A stretch of DNA of 64,000 bases from Bradyrhizobium mercantei (GTDB lineage Bacteria > Pseudomonadota > Alphaproteobacteria > Rhizobiales > Xanthobacteraceae). Location of the stretch: the NCBI RefSeq assembly GCF_001982635.1, contig NZ_MKFI01000005.1:1-64000 (forward strand). Direction: 5' to 3'. Below, piece after piece: positions 34,556 to 43,129 of the stretch. Numbering within the stretch: the first letter of the stretch is position 1; every line of letters begins with the position of its first letter. A model generated the notes under the pieces. That model had not been told where the DNA came from. It worked only from the letters and a program-made list of their open reading frames with translations, and searched no databases. Made by a program: the position numbers and the translations under genes.

Positions 34556-35725
34556 ATGCGACGTTTGTTTGGATTGTTCTTATTCACTACGATGATGATT
34601 TGCAGCCCCGCGGCACGAGCTGAGCAGACCGAACTAGACCCCGCCAAGGTCAGCGACAGCCTGAAGGCGATCTTCCAGTTCGGCTCCGCAAAGACCAAGC
34701 AGAGCCTGAACGCCAATACGGTCACGCTGATCTCGGGCACGATCGGCGGCACTTATGTTCAGTTCGGCGCCGACCTCGCCTCCGTGCTCGACGACGGCAA
34801 CAAGCTGCGCATCCTGCCGATTGTCGGGCGAGGATCGGTACAGAGCGTCGCCGACATCCTGTTTCTGCAGGGCGTCGATCTCGGCATCGTTCGATCCGAT
34901 ACGCTGGACTATCTCGAGCGGAAGGGCTTTGCGAAGGACATCAAGAAGCAGTTCACCTATGTGACCAAGCTCTACAACGAAGAGATGCATGTGATCGCGT
35001 CGAAATCGATCCACAATCTCAGGGAGCTCGAAGGCAAGACCGTCAGTGTCGACCTTCCCAACGGCGGCACCTTCGTGACCGCATTGACCGTGTTCGAGCG
35101 GCTCGGGATGAAGCCGAAGGTCGTCTATATCGAGCAGCGCATCGCGCTGGAGAAGCTGAAGGCCGGTGAGATCGATGCCGTGATCGTATGCGGCGGCAAA
35201 CCCTACAAGTCCGTGAGCGGCTTCAAGGACGATCGGTTTCACCTGGTGACCGTCGACTACGACAAGCCTTTGCAGGGCGACTATCTGCCCGCGAGCCTGT
35301 CGGCCAAGGACTACCCGAACCTGATTTCGGGCGAAGAGCGCGTCGACACCATCGCCGTTCCTGCCGTGCTCGCGGCCTACAATTGGGGGGCCAACACCGA
35401 GCGCTACCAGAAGCTCGCCACGTTCGTGGATGCATTCTTCACGAAGTTTCCGACATTCCAGAATCCTCCGTTCCATCCGAAGTGGCGGGAGGTCTCGCTG
35501 TCGGCGCCGCTGCAGGGTTGGCAGCGCCTGCCGGTGGCCCAGCAATGGCTGGACCGCCACGGCGTTGAAGCCGTCACCCGCAGCCGCTTCGACGAATTCC
35601 TCAAGCAGGCACCGGCCGCCGCCAAGCTCCAAACCGATGCCGACAAGGAGACGCTATTCAAGCAATTCAAGGTGTGGGAAGCCGAGAAAGCCCGCGCGCA
35701 AATGCGCGGCGGCGACAAGCGGTAG
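34556..35725 (+). CDS. TAXI-family TRAP transporter solute-binding protein
   Basis: A 389-residue exported protein with a signal peptide (about 1-22, ARA-EQ). The TAXI fold is recognised by LISGTIGGTYVQFGADLASVL near residue 62, GSVQSVADILFLQGVDLGIVR, and ELEGKTVSVDLPNGGTFVTA near residue 158. TAXI proteins deliver organic acids or glutamate to a fused DctQM permease, but no permease gene is next to it. The C-terminal 70 residues are helical and charged, longer than usual. It follows the Sel1-like membrane protein, which may be its partner. Confidence 0.82.
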   Translation: MRRLFGLFLFTTMMICSPAARAEQTELDPAKVSDSLKAIFQFGSAKTKQSLNANTVTLISGTIGGTYVQFGADLASVLDDGNKLRILPIVGRGSVQSVADILFLQGVDLGIVRSDTLDYLERKGFAKDIKKQFTYVTKLYNEEMHVIASKSIHNLRELEGKTVSVDLPNGGTFVTALTVFERLGMKPKVVYIEQRIALEKLKAGEIDAVIVCGGKPYKSVSGFKDDRFHLVTVDYDKPLQGDYLPASLSAKDYPNLISGEERVDTIAVPAVLAAYNWGANTERYQKLATFVDAFFTKFPTFQNPPFHPKWREVSLSAPLQGWQRLPVAQQWLDRHGVEAVTRSRFDEFLKQAPAAAKLQTDADKETLFKQFKVWEAEKARAQMRGGDKR

Positions 35726-35769
35726 CTCGCGCAACGCGTCGGGTCACAATGTCGGCAAGCGCACCGCGC

Positions 35770-36147
35770 TCACGCCTCCGCAGGCACCCCGCGCTTCAGC
35801 GCGGCGCGTGCGGCTTCGCGATGCTCAGGGGTGATGTGGCTTGCCACCATGCGGATCGCGGTGGCGAGCACCGCCGCGTCATCGGTGAAGCCGAGCACCG
35901 GCAGCATGTCCGGGATGAAGTCGAACGGCAGGATGAAATAGGCGATGGCGCCGAGCAGCGCCGCCTGCACATGGCGCGGCGTCTGCCGGTCGAAGGCGCA
36001 GTAAAAGGCGGCCAGCAGGTCCTCGGCGACCGGCAGGCGCCCGACCACCTTCTTGAACTTGATCCAGAAGCGGCGGCGCACGCTTTCCGGGTCCTGCGCC
36101 AGCCGGTCGGCAGGCCCAAATCCCACACCGGTGTCGCTCGATGCCAT
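35770..36147 (-). CDS. DUF1232 (YkvA-like) membrane protein
   Basis: A 125-residue protein with the DUF1232 core from about residue 50 to 105: CAFDRQTPRHVQAALLGAIA, then YFILPFDFIPDMLPVLGFTDD with the strictly conserved PxDxIPD motif. One or two hydrophobic helices are present. Function unknown in the family. ATG 36147 is chosen (AGGAAC upstream); an open extension of 35 codons upstream has no similarity. It is convergent with the TAXI gene. Confidence 0.85.
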   Translation of the reverse strand: MASSDTGVGFGPADRLAQDPESVRRRFWIKFKKVVGRLPVAEDLLAAFYCAFDRQTPRHVQAALLGAIAYFILPFDFIPDMLPVLGFTDDAAVLATAIRMVASHITPEHREAARAALKRGVPAEA

Positions 36148-36238
36148 CACAGGGTTCCTCGACGCCGCGACAGTTCGGCGGCGGACAAAGCGAATCTGGG
36201 GATGTCGGCCAACCGGCGCAAGGCTGCGGACAGCCGGC

Positions 36239-36544
36239 TCAATTGACCCCAAGCTGCCTTGCGATCGTGTTCATGGCCTTGGCGAGGTCGATATCGCGCT
36301 TGGTCACCCCGCCGACATCGTGGGTCGCGAGCACGACCTCGACCGTCTTGTAGACGTTCTTCCACTCGGGGTGATGGTCGCTCTTTTCGGCAACCAAAGC
36401 GGCGCGCGCCATGAAGCCGAAGGCCTCGTTGAAGTCCTTGAACACGAAGGTCTTTGCAATCGCCTCGCGCCCGGCGAGCTCCGACCAGCCGGCCAGTTCC
36501 CAAAGCGCGGCCTTCCTTGCTTCCGCTGACAGCCTTTCGACCAT
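36239..36544 (-). CDS. 4a-hydroxytetrahydrobiopterin dehydratase (pterin-4a-carbinolamine dehydratase)
   Basis: A 101-residue single-domain enzyme that recycles pterin cofactor after aromatic amino-acid hydroxylation. The catalytic motif is SDHHPEWKNVYKTVEV near residue 52, with the later TKRDIDLAKAMN helix typical of PCD/DCoH. The start is ATG 36544 with GGAGGG upstream. No phenylalanine hydroxylase gene is nearby. It is upstream of the DUF1232 gene on the same strand with a gap of about 90 bp. Confidence 0.92.
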   Translation of the reverse strand: MVERLSAEARKAALWELAGWSELAGREAIAKTFVFKDFNEAFGFMARAALVAEKSDHHPEWKNVYKTVEVVLATHDVGGVTKRDIDLAKAMNTIARQLGVN

Positions 36545-36655
36545 GGTAACCCTCCACTTTGGCGCCCACTCTAGCCTAACCGCCGGCCTCAAGGATGGGA
36601 TCCAAGCCGAAAATAAGGCCGAAACCGCGTCCTATCGCCGCTGGTAACCATGACG

Positions 36656-36670
36656 CAGATGTAACATCTG
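36656..36670. promoter_or_regulatory. Perfect dyad CAGATGT-A-ACATCTG in a divergent promoter region
   Basis: A 15-bp inverted repeat with a one-base centre, 112 bp from the pterin dehydratase start and 101 bp from the TAXI-like gene start. It could be an operator for either gene; no regulator is adjacent. Confidence 0.3.
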
Positions 36671-36770
36671 TCCGTTCAGTAATTTGCTACAAATAGGCAA
36701 TGTATGCGCGTCGGTAGTTTTGCGAGATTGAGCCCAGACGATTGTTTGCGAGATCGATGATCCAAGATCG

Positions 36771-38174
36771 ATGACAGACGGTTCCGCCAACGTATCGCCC
36801 AAGCCACTGCGCTCCGCAAAGCGGCGGCTGATGTTCGTTTTGATCGCGGGCGCGCTCGCCATCGTCGGCGCGATGGCCGCCGGCTACTATTTCGCGGTGC
36901 GCCCGGTGACGCTGCGGATCGCAGTCGGGCCCGCCAACAGCGACGACCTCAAGGTCGTGCAGGCGCTGGCGCAGGCCTTCAACAACCAGCAGCATACCCA
37001 GGTCAAACTCCGCCCGGTGCAGACCGACGGCGCCACCGCCAGCGCGCAGACCTTGGCCGACGGCAAGGCCGATCTCGCCATCATCCGCGGCGACCTCGAA
37101 GTGCCGAAGAATGCGCAGGCGGTCGCGACCCTGCGCAAGAATGTCGTGGTGATGTGGGTTCCGCCCGCCAAGGGCAAGGTGCGGAAGTCCGCCAAGATCA
37201 CCAAGATCGCGCAGCTTGCCGGCCGCAAGATCGGCGTCGTCGGCCGCACGCCCGCCAATGTCAATTTGCTGAAGCTGATCCTGACGCAATACGGCGTCGA
37301 CCCGATGAAGGTCGAGATCGTCCAGTTCCCGGCCAATGAGGCGCCGGAGGCCATCAAGAACCTCAAGGCCGACGCCTATCTCGCCGTTGGTCCCGCCAAC
37401 AGCAAGATCACGATCGATGCGATCACGGCGTCGACCAAGGACGGCGGCGAGCCCACCTTCCTTGCGATCGACGCTTCGGAAGCGATTGCGCAGAACCATC
37501 CGGCCTATGAGGCCGCCGAAATCCCCGCCGGCTCGCTCGGCTCGGCCGACCGGCCCGACGATGAGGTGAAGACGATCAGCTTCTCCCATCACATCGTCGC
37601 ACGAAAGGGCCTGTCGGACTCGACGGTCGCGGCCTTCACCCGGCAATTGTTCGCGATCCGCCAATCGCTCAAGAACGATTTCCCGCTCGCCGCCAAGATC
37701 GAGACGCCCGACACCGACAAGGACGCCACCATCCCGGTGCATCCGGGCGCCGCCGCCTTCGTCGATGGCGAAGAGAAGACCTTCCTCGACCGCTACAGCG
37801 ACTACATCTGGTGGAGCCTGATGGCGTTCTCGGCGATGGGCTCGGCCGGTGCATGGTTCGCCGGCTATCTCAAGCAGGACGAGCGCAACACCAACACCTC
37901 ACAGCGCGACCGGCTGCTGGAGATGCTGAAATCCGCGCGGCAGAGCGATTCGACCGAAGAGCTCGACCAGATGCAGGCGGAGGCCGACGACATCCTGCGC
38001 CACACGCTGGACTGCTTCGAGCACGGCGCCATCGAGGAAGGCACGCTGACCGCGTTCAACATCGCGCTCGAGCAGTTCCACAACGCCGTCGCCGACCGCA
38101 AGGCGCTGCTGCTGAGCATGCCGCAGAATTTGCAGCGGACCGCGAGCCAGTTCAGGGCGGCGGGCACGGCGTAG
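36771..38174 (+). CDS. TAXI-family solute-binding-like protein, membrane-anchored at both ends
   Basis: A 467-residue protein. An N-terminal transmembrane helix (about 20-43, LMFVLIAGALAIVGAMAAGY) is followed by a TAXI-type binding domain (LRIAVGPANSDDLKVVQALAQ, then ADLAIIRGDLEVP and GRKIGVVGRTPANVNLL), a second helix (about 344-363, IWWSLMAFSAMGSAGAWFAG) and a helical cytoplasmic tail (about 370-467). No TRAP permease subunits are nearby, so it may be a sensor or a partner of a distant transporter. The tail is an unusual addition to the family. The start is ATG 36771. Confidence 0.78.
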   Translation: MTDGSANVSPKPLRSAKRRLMFVLIAGALAIVGAMAAGYYFAVRPVTLRIAVGPANSDDLKVVQALAQAFNNQQHTQVKLRPVQTDGATASAQTLADGKADLAIIRGDLEVPKNAQAVATLRKNVVVMWVPPAKGKVRKSAKITKIAQLAGRKIGVVGRTPANVNLLKLILTQYGVDPMKVEIVQFPANEAPEAIKNLKADAYLAVGPANSKITIDAITASTKDGGEPTFLAIDASEAIAQNHPAYEAAEIPAGSLGSADRPDDEVKTISFSHHIVARKGLSDSTVAAFTRQLFAIRQSLKNDFPLAAKIETPDTDKDATIPVHPGAAAFVDGEEKTFLDRYSDYIWWSLMAFSAMGSAGAWFAGYLKQDERNTNTSQRDRLLEMLKSARQSDSTEELDQMQAEADDILRHTLDCFEHGAIEEGTLTAFNIALEQFHNAVADRKALLLSMPQNLQRTASQFRAAGTA

Positions 38175-38281
38175 CCGTCAATCCCTCTCCATCCGCGGAC
38201 TCCCTTCGCCTCTCCCGCTTGCGAATGGCTTGCTCCGTTTTCTCATCCGAAAACCTGTGAGGGAGTCACCGGCGGCAGGGT

Positions 38282-38450
38282 TCCCTCCCCCCTTGCGGGG
38301 GAGGGTTAGGGAGAGGGGTACCACACGACGTGGTCTCTCAGAATGCAGTTCGGCAACGAATGACTGAGCGGCGAAGGCACTGTTCTGCACGATCATCTCG
38401 CCCGGGGCTTACCCCTCTCCCCACCCTCCCCCGCAAGGGGGGGAGGGAGC
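38282..38450. repeat. Inverted intergenic repeat (CCCCCTTGCGGGGGAGGGTTAGGGAGAGG type)
   Basis: The left arm 38282-38320 and right arm 38411-38450 (CCCCTCTCCCCACCCTCCCC) are complementary. A related element flanks ppa/folD at 54524-54673. The 443-bp gap 38175-38617 holds this repeat, then the Pho-box-like site, and no gene. Confidence 0.75.
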
Positions 38451-38536
38451 CTGACGTGCGCGCTCCCCTTACGGACGCAACCCGGATCAATTGCGATCTT
38501 CGCGCAAGCTGACCATCGCCGCGCCCTCACGCCGCC

Positions 38537-38554
38537 CTGTAATCTCTCCGTCAT
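38537..38554 (+). promoter_or_regulatory. Candidate Pho box upstream of phoD-type gene
   Basis: CTGTAAT-CTCT-CCGTCAT: two 7-bp direct repeats 4 bp apart, each one base from the PhoB half-site CTGTCAT. It ends 63 bp upstream of a secreted phosphatase gene, where PhoB control is biologically expected. Confidence 0.55.
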
Positions 38555-38617
38555 GGAATTTTCTTAGGTCTTGGCAGGCGTGCGGCGCATTGTCGCTGTG
38601 ACCTGAGGAGGCTCCCC

Positions 38618-40180
38618 ATGACGATCCGGTTCTCGCGAAATCTCACCCGCCGACGCTTCCTTTCCACGGCAGCGGCAACCGGCGCCGGCGTGATCGCGAT
38701 GCCTTATCTGTCGCGTGCGGCCGATCGTCCTGTCATCACCCATGGCGTGCAGTCCGGCGATGTCGGCGTCGACGGCGGCGTGGTGTGGGCGCGTGCGGAC
38801 CGGCCGTCGCAGATGATGGTCGAGGTCGCGACCACGGAGTCGTTCAAGGACGCCCATACGCTGCCGCCGATCGCGGCGCTGCCGGAGAGCGACTTCACCG
38901 CCAAGATGCTGCTGGAGAACCTGCCGTCCGGTCGGGACATCTTCTATCGCGTCCGCTTCCGCGACCTCGCCCATATCGACGTCGTCGGCGAGCCCGTGGT
39001 CGGCCGCTTCCGCACCGCGCCGAGCGACCGCCGCGACGTCTCCTTCGTGTGGGGCGGCGACGTCGCCGGCCAGGGCTGGGGCATCAACCCCGACGACGGC
39101 GGCATGATCACCTTCGCCGCGATGAAGAAGCACGCCCCGGATTTCTTCCTGCATTCGGGCGACACCATCTATGCCGACGGCGTGATCACCGCCGAGCAGA
39201 AGCAGCCCGACGGCAAGATCTGGAAGAACATCACGATCCCCGAGAAGGCCAAGGTCGCCGAGACCCTCGACGAATACCGCGCCGCGCACAAATACAATTT
39301 CCTCGACAGCAATCTGCGCGCCTTCAATGCCGAGGTGCCGATCTTCGTGCAGTGGGACGACCACGAGGTGACCAACAACTGGTCGCTGTCGAAGCAGCTG
39401 CCGGCGGCCTACAAGGAGCGCGACATCAACGTGCTCGCCGCGCGCGCGGCAAAAGCCTTCCACGAGATGTATCCGATGCGCGAGAGCATCGTCGAGCCGG
39501 GTCGGGTCTATCGCACGCTGAGCTACGGTCCGCATCTCGACGTGTTCATGCTCGACGAGCGCAGCTATCGCGGGCCGAACGGGCCGAACCTGCAGGAAAC
39601 CTACGGCCCCGACGCCTATTTCATCGGGCCGGACCAGATGGCCTGGCTGAAGCGCGCGCTGCTCAACTCGCGCGCCACCTGGAAGGTGATCGCCTCCGAC
39701 ATGCCGCTGTCGCTGATCGTCTATGATGATGCGGCCAACAAGAAGGGCTCGGAAGCGTTTGCGCAGGGCGACGGCCCGGCGCGCGGCCGCGAGCTCGAGA
39801 TCGCCGACATCCTGCGCTTCATCAAGACCGCGGGGATCGCCAACACGGTGTGGCTGACCGCCGACGTGCACTACGCGGCTGCGCACTATTACAACCCGAA
39901 CAAGGCCCAGTTCCAGGAGTTCGATCCGTTCTGGGAATTCGTCTCCGGCCCGCTGCATGCCGGCACGTTCGGTCCGAACGAGCTCGACAACACGTTTGGT
40001 CCCGAGGTGAAGTTCGTCAAGGCGCCGGGCGAGGCCAGCCAGAACCTGCCGCCGTCGGCCGGCATGCAGTTCTTCGGCCACGTCAAGATCGACGGCAAGA
40101 GCGGCCAGATGACGGTGAGCCTGCGCGACCGCGTCGATGCCGAATTGTGGGCGATCACGCTCGATCCGAAGCCGGTGTAA
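38618..40180 (+). CDS. phoD: PhoD-family alkaline phosphatase/phosphodiesterase, Tat-exported
   Basis: A 520-residue periplasmic enzyme. The N-terminus has a twin-arginine signal (LTRRRFLSTAAATGAGVIAM). An N-terminal beta domain (THGVQSGDVGVDGGVVWARAD) precedes the PhoD metallophosphatase core: FVWGGDVAGQGWG, FLHSGDTIYADG, VQWDDHEVTNNW and VWLTADVHYAA carry the expected metal ligands. It releases phosphate from esters and diesters. A Pho-box-like site lies 63 bp upstream. It is followed after 145 bp by an amidase gene. Confidence 0.9.
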   Translation: MTIRFSRNLTRRRFLSTAAATGAGVIAMPYLSRAADRPVITHGVQSGDVGVDGGVVWARADRPSQMMVEVATTESFKDAHTLPPIAALPESDFTAKMLLENLPSGRDIFYRVRFRDLAHIDVVGEPVVGRFRTAPSDRRDVSFVWGGDVAGQGWGINPDDGGMITFAAMKKHAPDFFLHSGDTIYADGVITAEQKQPDGKIWKNITIPEKAKVAETLDEYRAAHKYNFLDSNLRAFNAEVPIFVQWDDHEVTNNWSLSKQLPAAYKERDINVLAARAAKAFHEMYPMRESIVEPGRVYRTLSYGPHLDVFMLDERSYRGPNGPNLQETYGPDAYFIGPDQMAWLKRALLNSRATWKVIASDMPLSLIVYDDAANKKGSEAFAQGDGPARGRELEIADILRFIKTAGIANTVWLTADVHYAAAHYYNPNKAQFQEFDPFWEFVSGPLHAGTFGPNELDNTFGPEVKFVKAPGEASQNLPPSAGMQFFGHVKIDGKSGQMTVSLRDRVDAELWAITLDPKPV

Positions 40181-40325
40181 TCGCCACGGCGGCGGAACCA
40201 GACGCCCTGTCCTCGACAGCCCTCGCCCAAAGCGGGGACGCCGCGGATGACGGGGGATAGACGCGACCTGCCTCTTCCGGTACCGATATCGGAGCCGTTA
40301 TGCTGGGGGCCCGGAGGGGCGGAGC

Positions 40326-41348
40326 ATGAGGCGCTGCGAATTCTTTCGCGTGCTCGGTGGCATCGTCGCGAGGTTTCGACCTCGCCGCTTGATTGTTGTC
40401 GCGATCGCCGTGTTCGCGCTGCTGCCGATCGAAATCAGCTATGCCGGCTGGCTACCTGATCTCTTCAAGACCTCATCCAAGCAAGCCAAATCGCCAAAAC
40501 GCGCGAAGTCGGCAAGGCAGGCGACAAGGCCGGCCAAATCGGCAAGGAAATCGGCAAGACACCGCGCGCCGGCAAAGCCCAGTGCCACGCGGCTTGCAGC
40601 GCTCGGCCCGATCGCCCTGCCACCTTCCGCTCCCAAGTCCGCCACAGCGACATGCGATCCCGCCACATTCCGGATCGTGCTGGATGTCGGACACACCGCC
40701 GAGTCGGAAGGCGCGATCAGCGCGCGCAACGTCGCCGAATTCACCTTCAATTTGCGCCTTGCGCGGCTGGTCGAAGAGAGGCTGAAGGCCGAAGGCTTTG
40801 CCGAGACCAGGCTGCTGCTGACCGAAGGCAAGGCGCGACCCAGCCTGTTCAGGCGGGTCGCCAACGCCAACAATCTGCACGCGGATCTCTTGCTGTCGAT
40901 CCACCACGATTCCGTGCCCAACAAGATGCTCGAGGACTGGGAATTCGAGGGCAAGAAAAGCCACTTCAGCGACCGCTTCAGCGGCTACTCGGTGTTCGTC
41001 TCCCGGGAGAATCCGGACTTCAGGACGAGCCTGCGGTTCGCCGAGCTGGTCGCGAAGGAATTGAAGTCTGGGGGGTTGCGCTATGCCGAGCAATACAGCC
41101 AGCCCATCATGGGCAGCAACCAGCACCCGCTGCTGAACAAGGAGACCGGCGTCTACAGCTATGACGAGCTGATCGTGCTTCGCAAGACCGCGATGCCCGC
41201 CGTGCTGCTGGAGGCCGGCTCGATCATCAACCGGGACGAAGAACTTGCAATGGACTCGCCCGAGCGCCGCAACATCATCGCCGGCGGCGTCGCGTCTGCC
41301 GTGAAGGAGTTCTGCGATCCGCGCTGGGCGCTGGTCGGCCCGCCCTGA
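40326..41348 (+). CDS. N-acetylmuramoyl-L-alanine amidase (Amidase_3), periplasmic
   Basis: A 340-residue exported protein. A basic N-terminus and hydrophobic helix (about 21-38) act as a signal or anchor, followed by a Lys/Arg/Ser/Ala-rich linker (about 48-90). The catalytic domain from about 115 carries the zinc ligands: His in LDVGHTAESEGA, Glu in AEFTFNLRLA and His in LSIHHDSVPN, with the catalytic Glu in LLEAGSIINRDEE. It cleaves the amide between muramic acid and the stem peptide. The linker replaces the AMIN domain of AmiC-type enzymes. Confidence 0.85.
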   Translation: MRRCEFFRVLGGIVARFRPRRLIVVAIAVFALLPIEISYAGWLPDLFKTSSKQAKSPKRAKSARQATRPAKSARKSARHRAPAKPSATRLAALGPIALPPSAPKSATATCDPATFRIVLDVGHTAESEGAISARNVAEFTFNLRLARLVEERLKAEGFAETRLLLTEGKARPSLFRRVANANNLHADLLLSIHHDSVPNKMLEDWEFEGKKSHFSDRFSGYSVFVSRENPDFRTSLRFAELVAKELKSGGLRYAEQYSQPIMGSNQHPLLNKETGVYSYDELIVLRKTAMPAVLLEAGSIINRDEELAMDSPERRNIIAGGVASAVKEFCDPRWALVGPP

Positions 41349-41374
41349 GGGCCGAGCGATCAGTTTCTGCCGAC

Positions 41375-42484
41375 TCAGCCCGGCTTGCCCGCCTTGATCT
41401 CGTCGAACTTGGCGAGCGCCTGCTCGAACTTGGCGTTGAACAGCCACATGGCATCGAGAATCTCACGGAAGGTTGCAGACGTCCGAGCCCGGTCGGCCCG
41501 ACCGAAAGCGAAGACGCTGTTGTTTCGCAGATATCCCATGATCCGGGGATCGGAGATCCTATAACCTGTGAGATTGCCCGACCGGAGCGCAGCCCTGGTC
41601 GGCGTTGGAATGATCTGGATCAGCTCGAACAGTTTCATCTGATCGATCGGATTGGGCAGGGCTTTTGCGATCGCCGGGACCTGCGGGAAAATCTCCGCAT
41701 GCGCATTCATCAGCGCGTCTCGCACCGCAGTCCAGTGATTGTACCTGTGATCGAGGTTGCCGGCCCGTGCCTCTTCCCTGTCGTCGCGGCGGTTCAGTGC
41801 GGGATCGACGGCCGCGATCGATCCCTTGATGGCGGCCCATTTGCTCCGACCGTTGCGATCCTCCGACGGCCCGGTCTGCAGGCTCCCCTTATAGGTGTTC
41901 GACCGCGCGTTTCCCGCATTCTGCTTGCCGTTGGTCTCGGCAAAGAACAGGCCGAGGCTGATCCGGCCTGCGAGGGCGGCGTCAGCGGCATCAAGCCCCT
42001 TGGCGCGCGCGATCGCGGTCGCCAGATCGACCACGTCCTTGAATGGCGTGTCGGAGCTTTGCGCGCTGGCGGGCGGCGCCTCCATGATGTCGAAGAGCGC
42101 CCTGTACTCATCGAGCAGCGGCTCATTGGCGGCGTCGAAATAGGCTGGAGGGATACCGAGCCGGTTGGGCCGTCCAATCCTGGACGGAAGCGCATCGGTG
42201 AGATCCTTGTAAGCGCTCATCATCTCGACACGGGCAAGGTAGAGCGCCTGACCCGGCAGGTTGGGCAGCGGCTGATTGGCATCGATCTGTGCGCGGCGCT
42301 GGCGCAGGATCGATTTGAGATTCTCCAGCGCAGTGTCGTAGGTCTTGAGCGCAGCCGATTGCTCGCGCGTCAGCGCGGCTGGCTCGGCGATGGCTGGCGA
42401 CACCAAACAACCGATGACGCCCGGGGCCAGCGACAGCAGCCCGAGAGATAGCGCTGCCGCAGTGGCAGAATTCCTGATCGCCAT
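41375..42484 (-). CDS. Exported protein of unknown function, possible lipoprotein
   Basis: A 369-residue protein with an N-terminal signal (about 1-33). The segment APGVIGC could be a weak lipobox with Cys near 26; otherwise cleavage after AIA-EP is plausible. The mature part is mostly helical. A central stretch FFAETNGKQNAGNARSNTYK followed by NHWTAVRDALMNAH looks enzyme-like (conserved polar residues), but I do not recognise the family. The start is ATG 42484 with GGAAG 6 bp upstream. It is convergent with the amidase gene; the upstream neighbour on the same strand is a response regulator 72 bp away. Confidence 0.7.
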   Translation of the reverse strand: MAIRNSATAAALSLGLLSLAPGVIGCLVSPAIAEPAALTREQSAALKTYDTALENLKSILRQRRAQIDANQPLPNLPGQALYLARVEMMSAYKDLTDALPSRIGRPNRLGIPPAYFDAANEPLLDEYRALFDIMEAPPASAQSSDTPFKDVVDLATAIARAKGLDAADAALAGRISLGLFFAETNGKQNAGNARSNTYKGSLQTGPSEDRNGRSKWAAIKGSIAAVDPALNRRDDREEARAGNLDHRYNHWTAVRDALMNAHAEIFPQVPAIAKALPNPIDQMKLFELIQIIPTPTRAALRSGNLTGYRISDPRIMGYLRNNSVFAFGRADRARTSATFREILDAMWLFNAKFEQALAKFDEIKAGKPG

Positions 42485-42555
42485 GACGGCTTCCCGATGC
42501 GTCGCCGAATCCGACGGACCGGATGGTAGACGACGAACGCGCCGGCGGCGAGGCG

Positions 42556-42930
42556 TCAGTGTTCGTTTCGCAGCGCGGCTTCGAGCGCCTCGCTCGAGCA
42601 CGGCTTGGTCAGCCGGGGCTTGCCGGCGAGCGATTCCGGCAGCCTGATATCGGCGCCATAACCCGTGACGAACGCAAACCGCACCTTCAGCGCATCGAGC
42701 CGCTCGGCGATCGCGAACGTCTTCTCGCCCCTGACGAGGCCGACATCGAGCAGCGCGAAGTCAGGTGCGCGTTCTGCGATCAGTTCGAGCGCGCGGGCGA
42801 CGTTCGCCGCGGTACGCACCGTGCGCGCGCCAAAGCCGAGGATGGTGTCCTCGAAATACAGCGAGATGATCGGATCGTCCTCGACGACCAGGACGTCACC
42901 GGGCATGCCGGCATTGGATGCGGATTCCAT
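42556..42930 (-). CDS. Single-domain response regulator
   Basis: A 124-residue receiver domain without output domain. The acidic pocket is in LVVEDDPIIS (about 14-23), the phospho-accepting Asp in FALLDVGLVRG near 62, the Thr/Ser switch in FVTGYG near 89, and the Lys in PRLTKPCSSE near 109. It resembles alphaproteobacterial stand-alone receivers of the FixJ-N/Sma0114 type (Lys preceded by Thr, followed by Pro). The partner kinase is not nearby. It is divergent from a Crp/Fnr regulator. Confidence 0.88.
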   Translation of the reverse strand: MESASNAGMPGDVLVVEDDPIISLYFEDTILGFGARTVRTAANVARALELIAERAPDFALLDVGLVRGEKTFAIAERLDALKVRFAFVTGYGADIRLPESLAGKPRLTKPCSSEALEAALRNEH

Positions 42931-43060
42931 GGCTCGGTGTCCATTTCTTCGATGATGGATGAGAGACCGGATCAGCCCGGCCGGATGGCCCGCGACCGGC
43001 GCCTGAGAGCACGCCGGCTGTTCCCGACATGAAACCCATCACATCGCGAGCTACCGCGTC

Positions 43061-43076
43061 TGTTCACTAGTGAACA
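43061..43076. promoter_or_regulatory. Perfect 16-bp palindrome TGTTCACTAGTGAACA
   Basis: It lies in the divergent region between the response regulator and the Crp/Fnr gene, 8 bp before the -35 element of an EcfG-like promoter. Position and symmetry fit an operator for a dimeric regulator, perhaps the Crp/Fnr protein itself; the sequence does not match the usual CRP (TGTGA) or FNR (TTGAT) half-sites. Confidence 0.55.
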
Positions 43077-43084
43077 TAAAAGCT

Positions 43085-43110
43085 GGAACTTTTTAATTAT
43101 GGTCCGCGTT
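43085..43110 (+). promoter_or_regulatory. Candidate sigma-EcfG (general stress response) promoter
   Basis: GGAAC at 43085-43089, a 17-bp spacer and CGTT at 43107-43110 match the EcfG consensus of Bradyrhizobium and other alphaproteobacteria. It ends 19 bp upstream of the Crp/Fnr start codon, leaving a short 5' leader. Confidence 0.6.
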
Positions 43111-43129
43111 GGGTTTTCAGGATTTTCCA

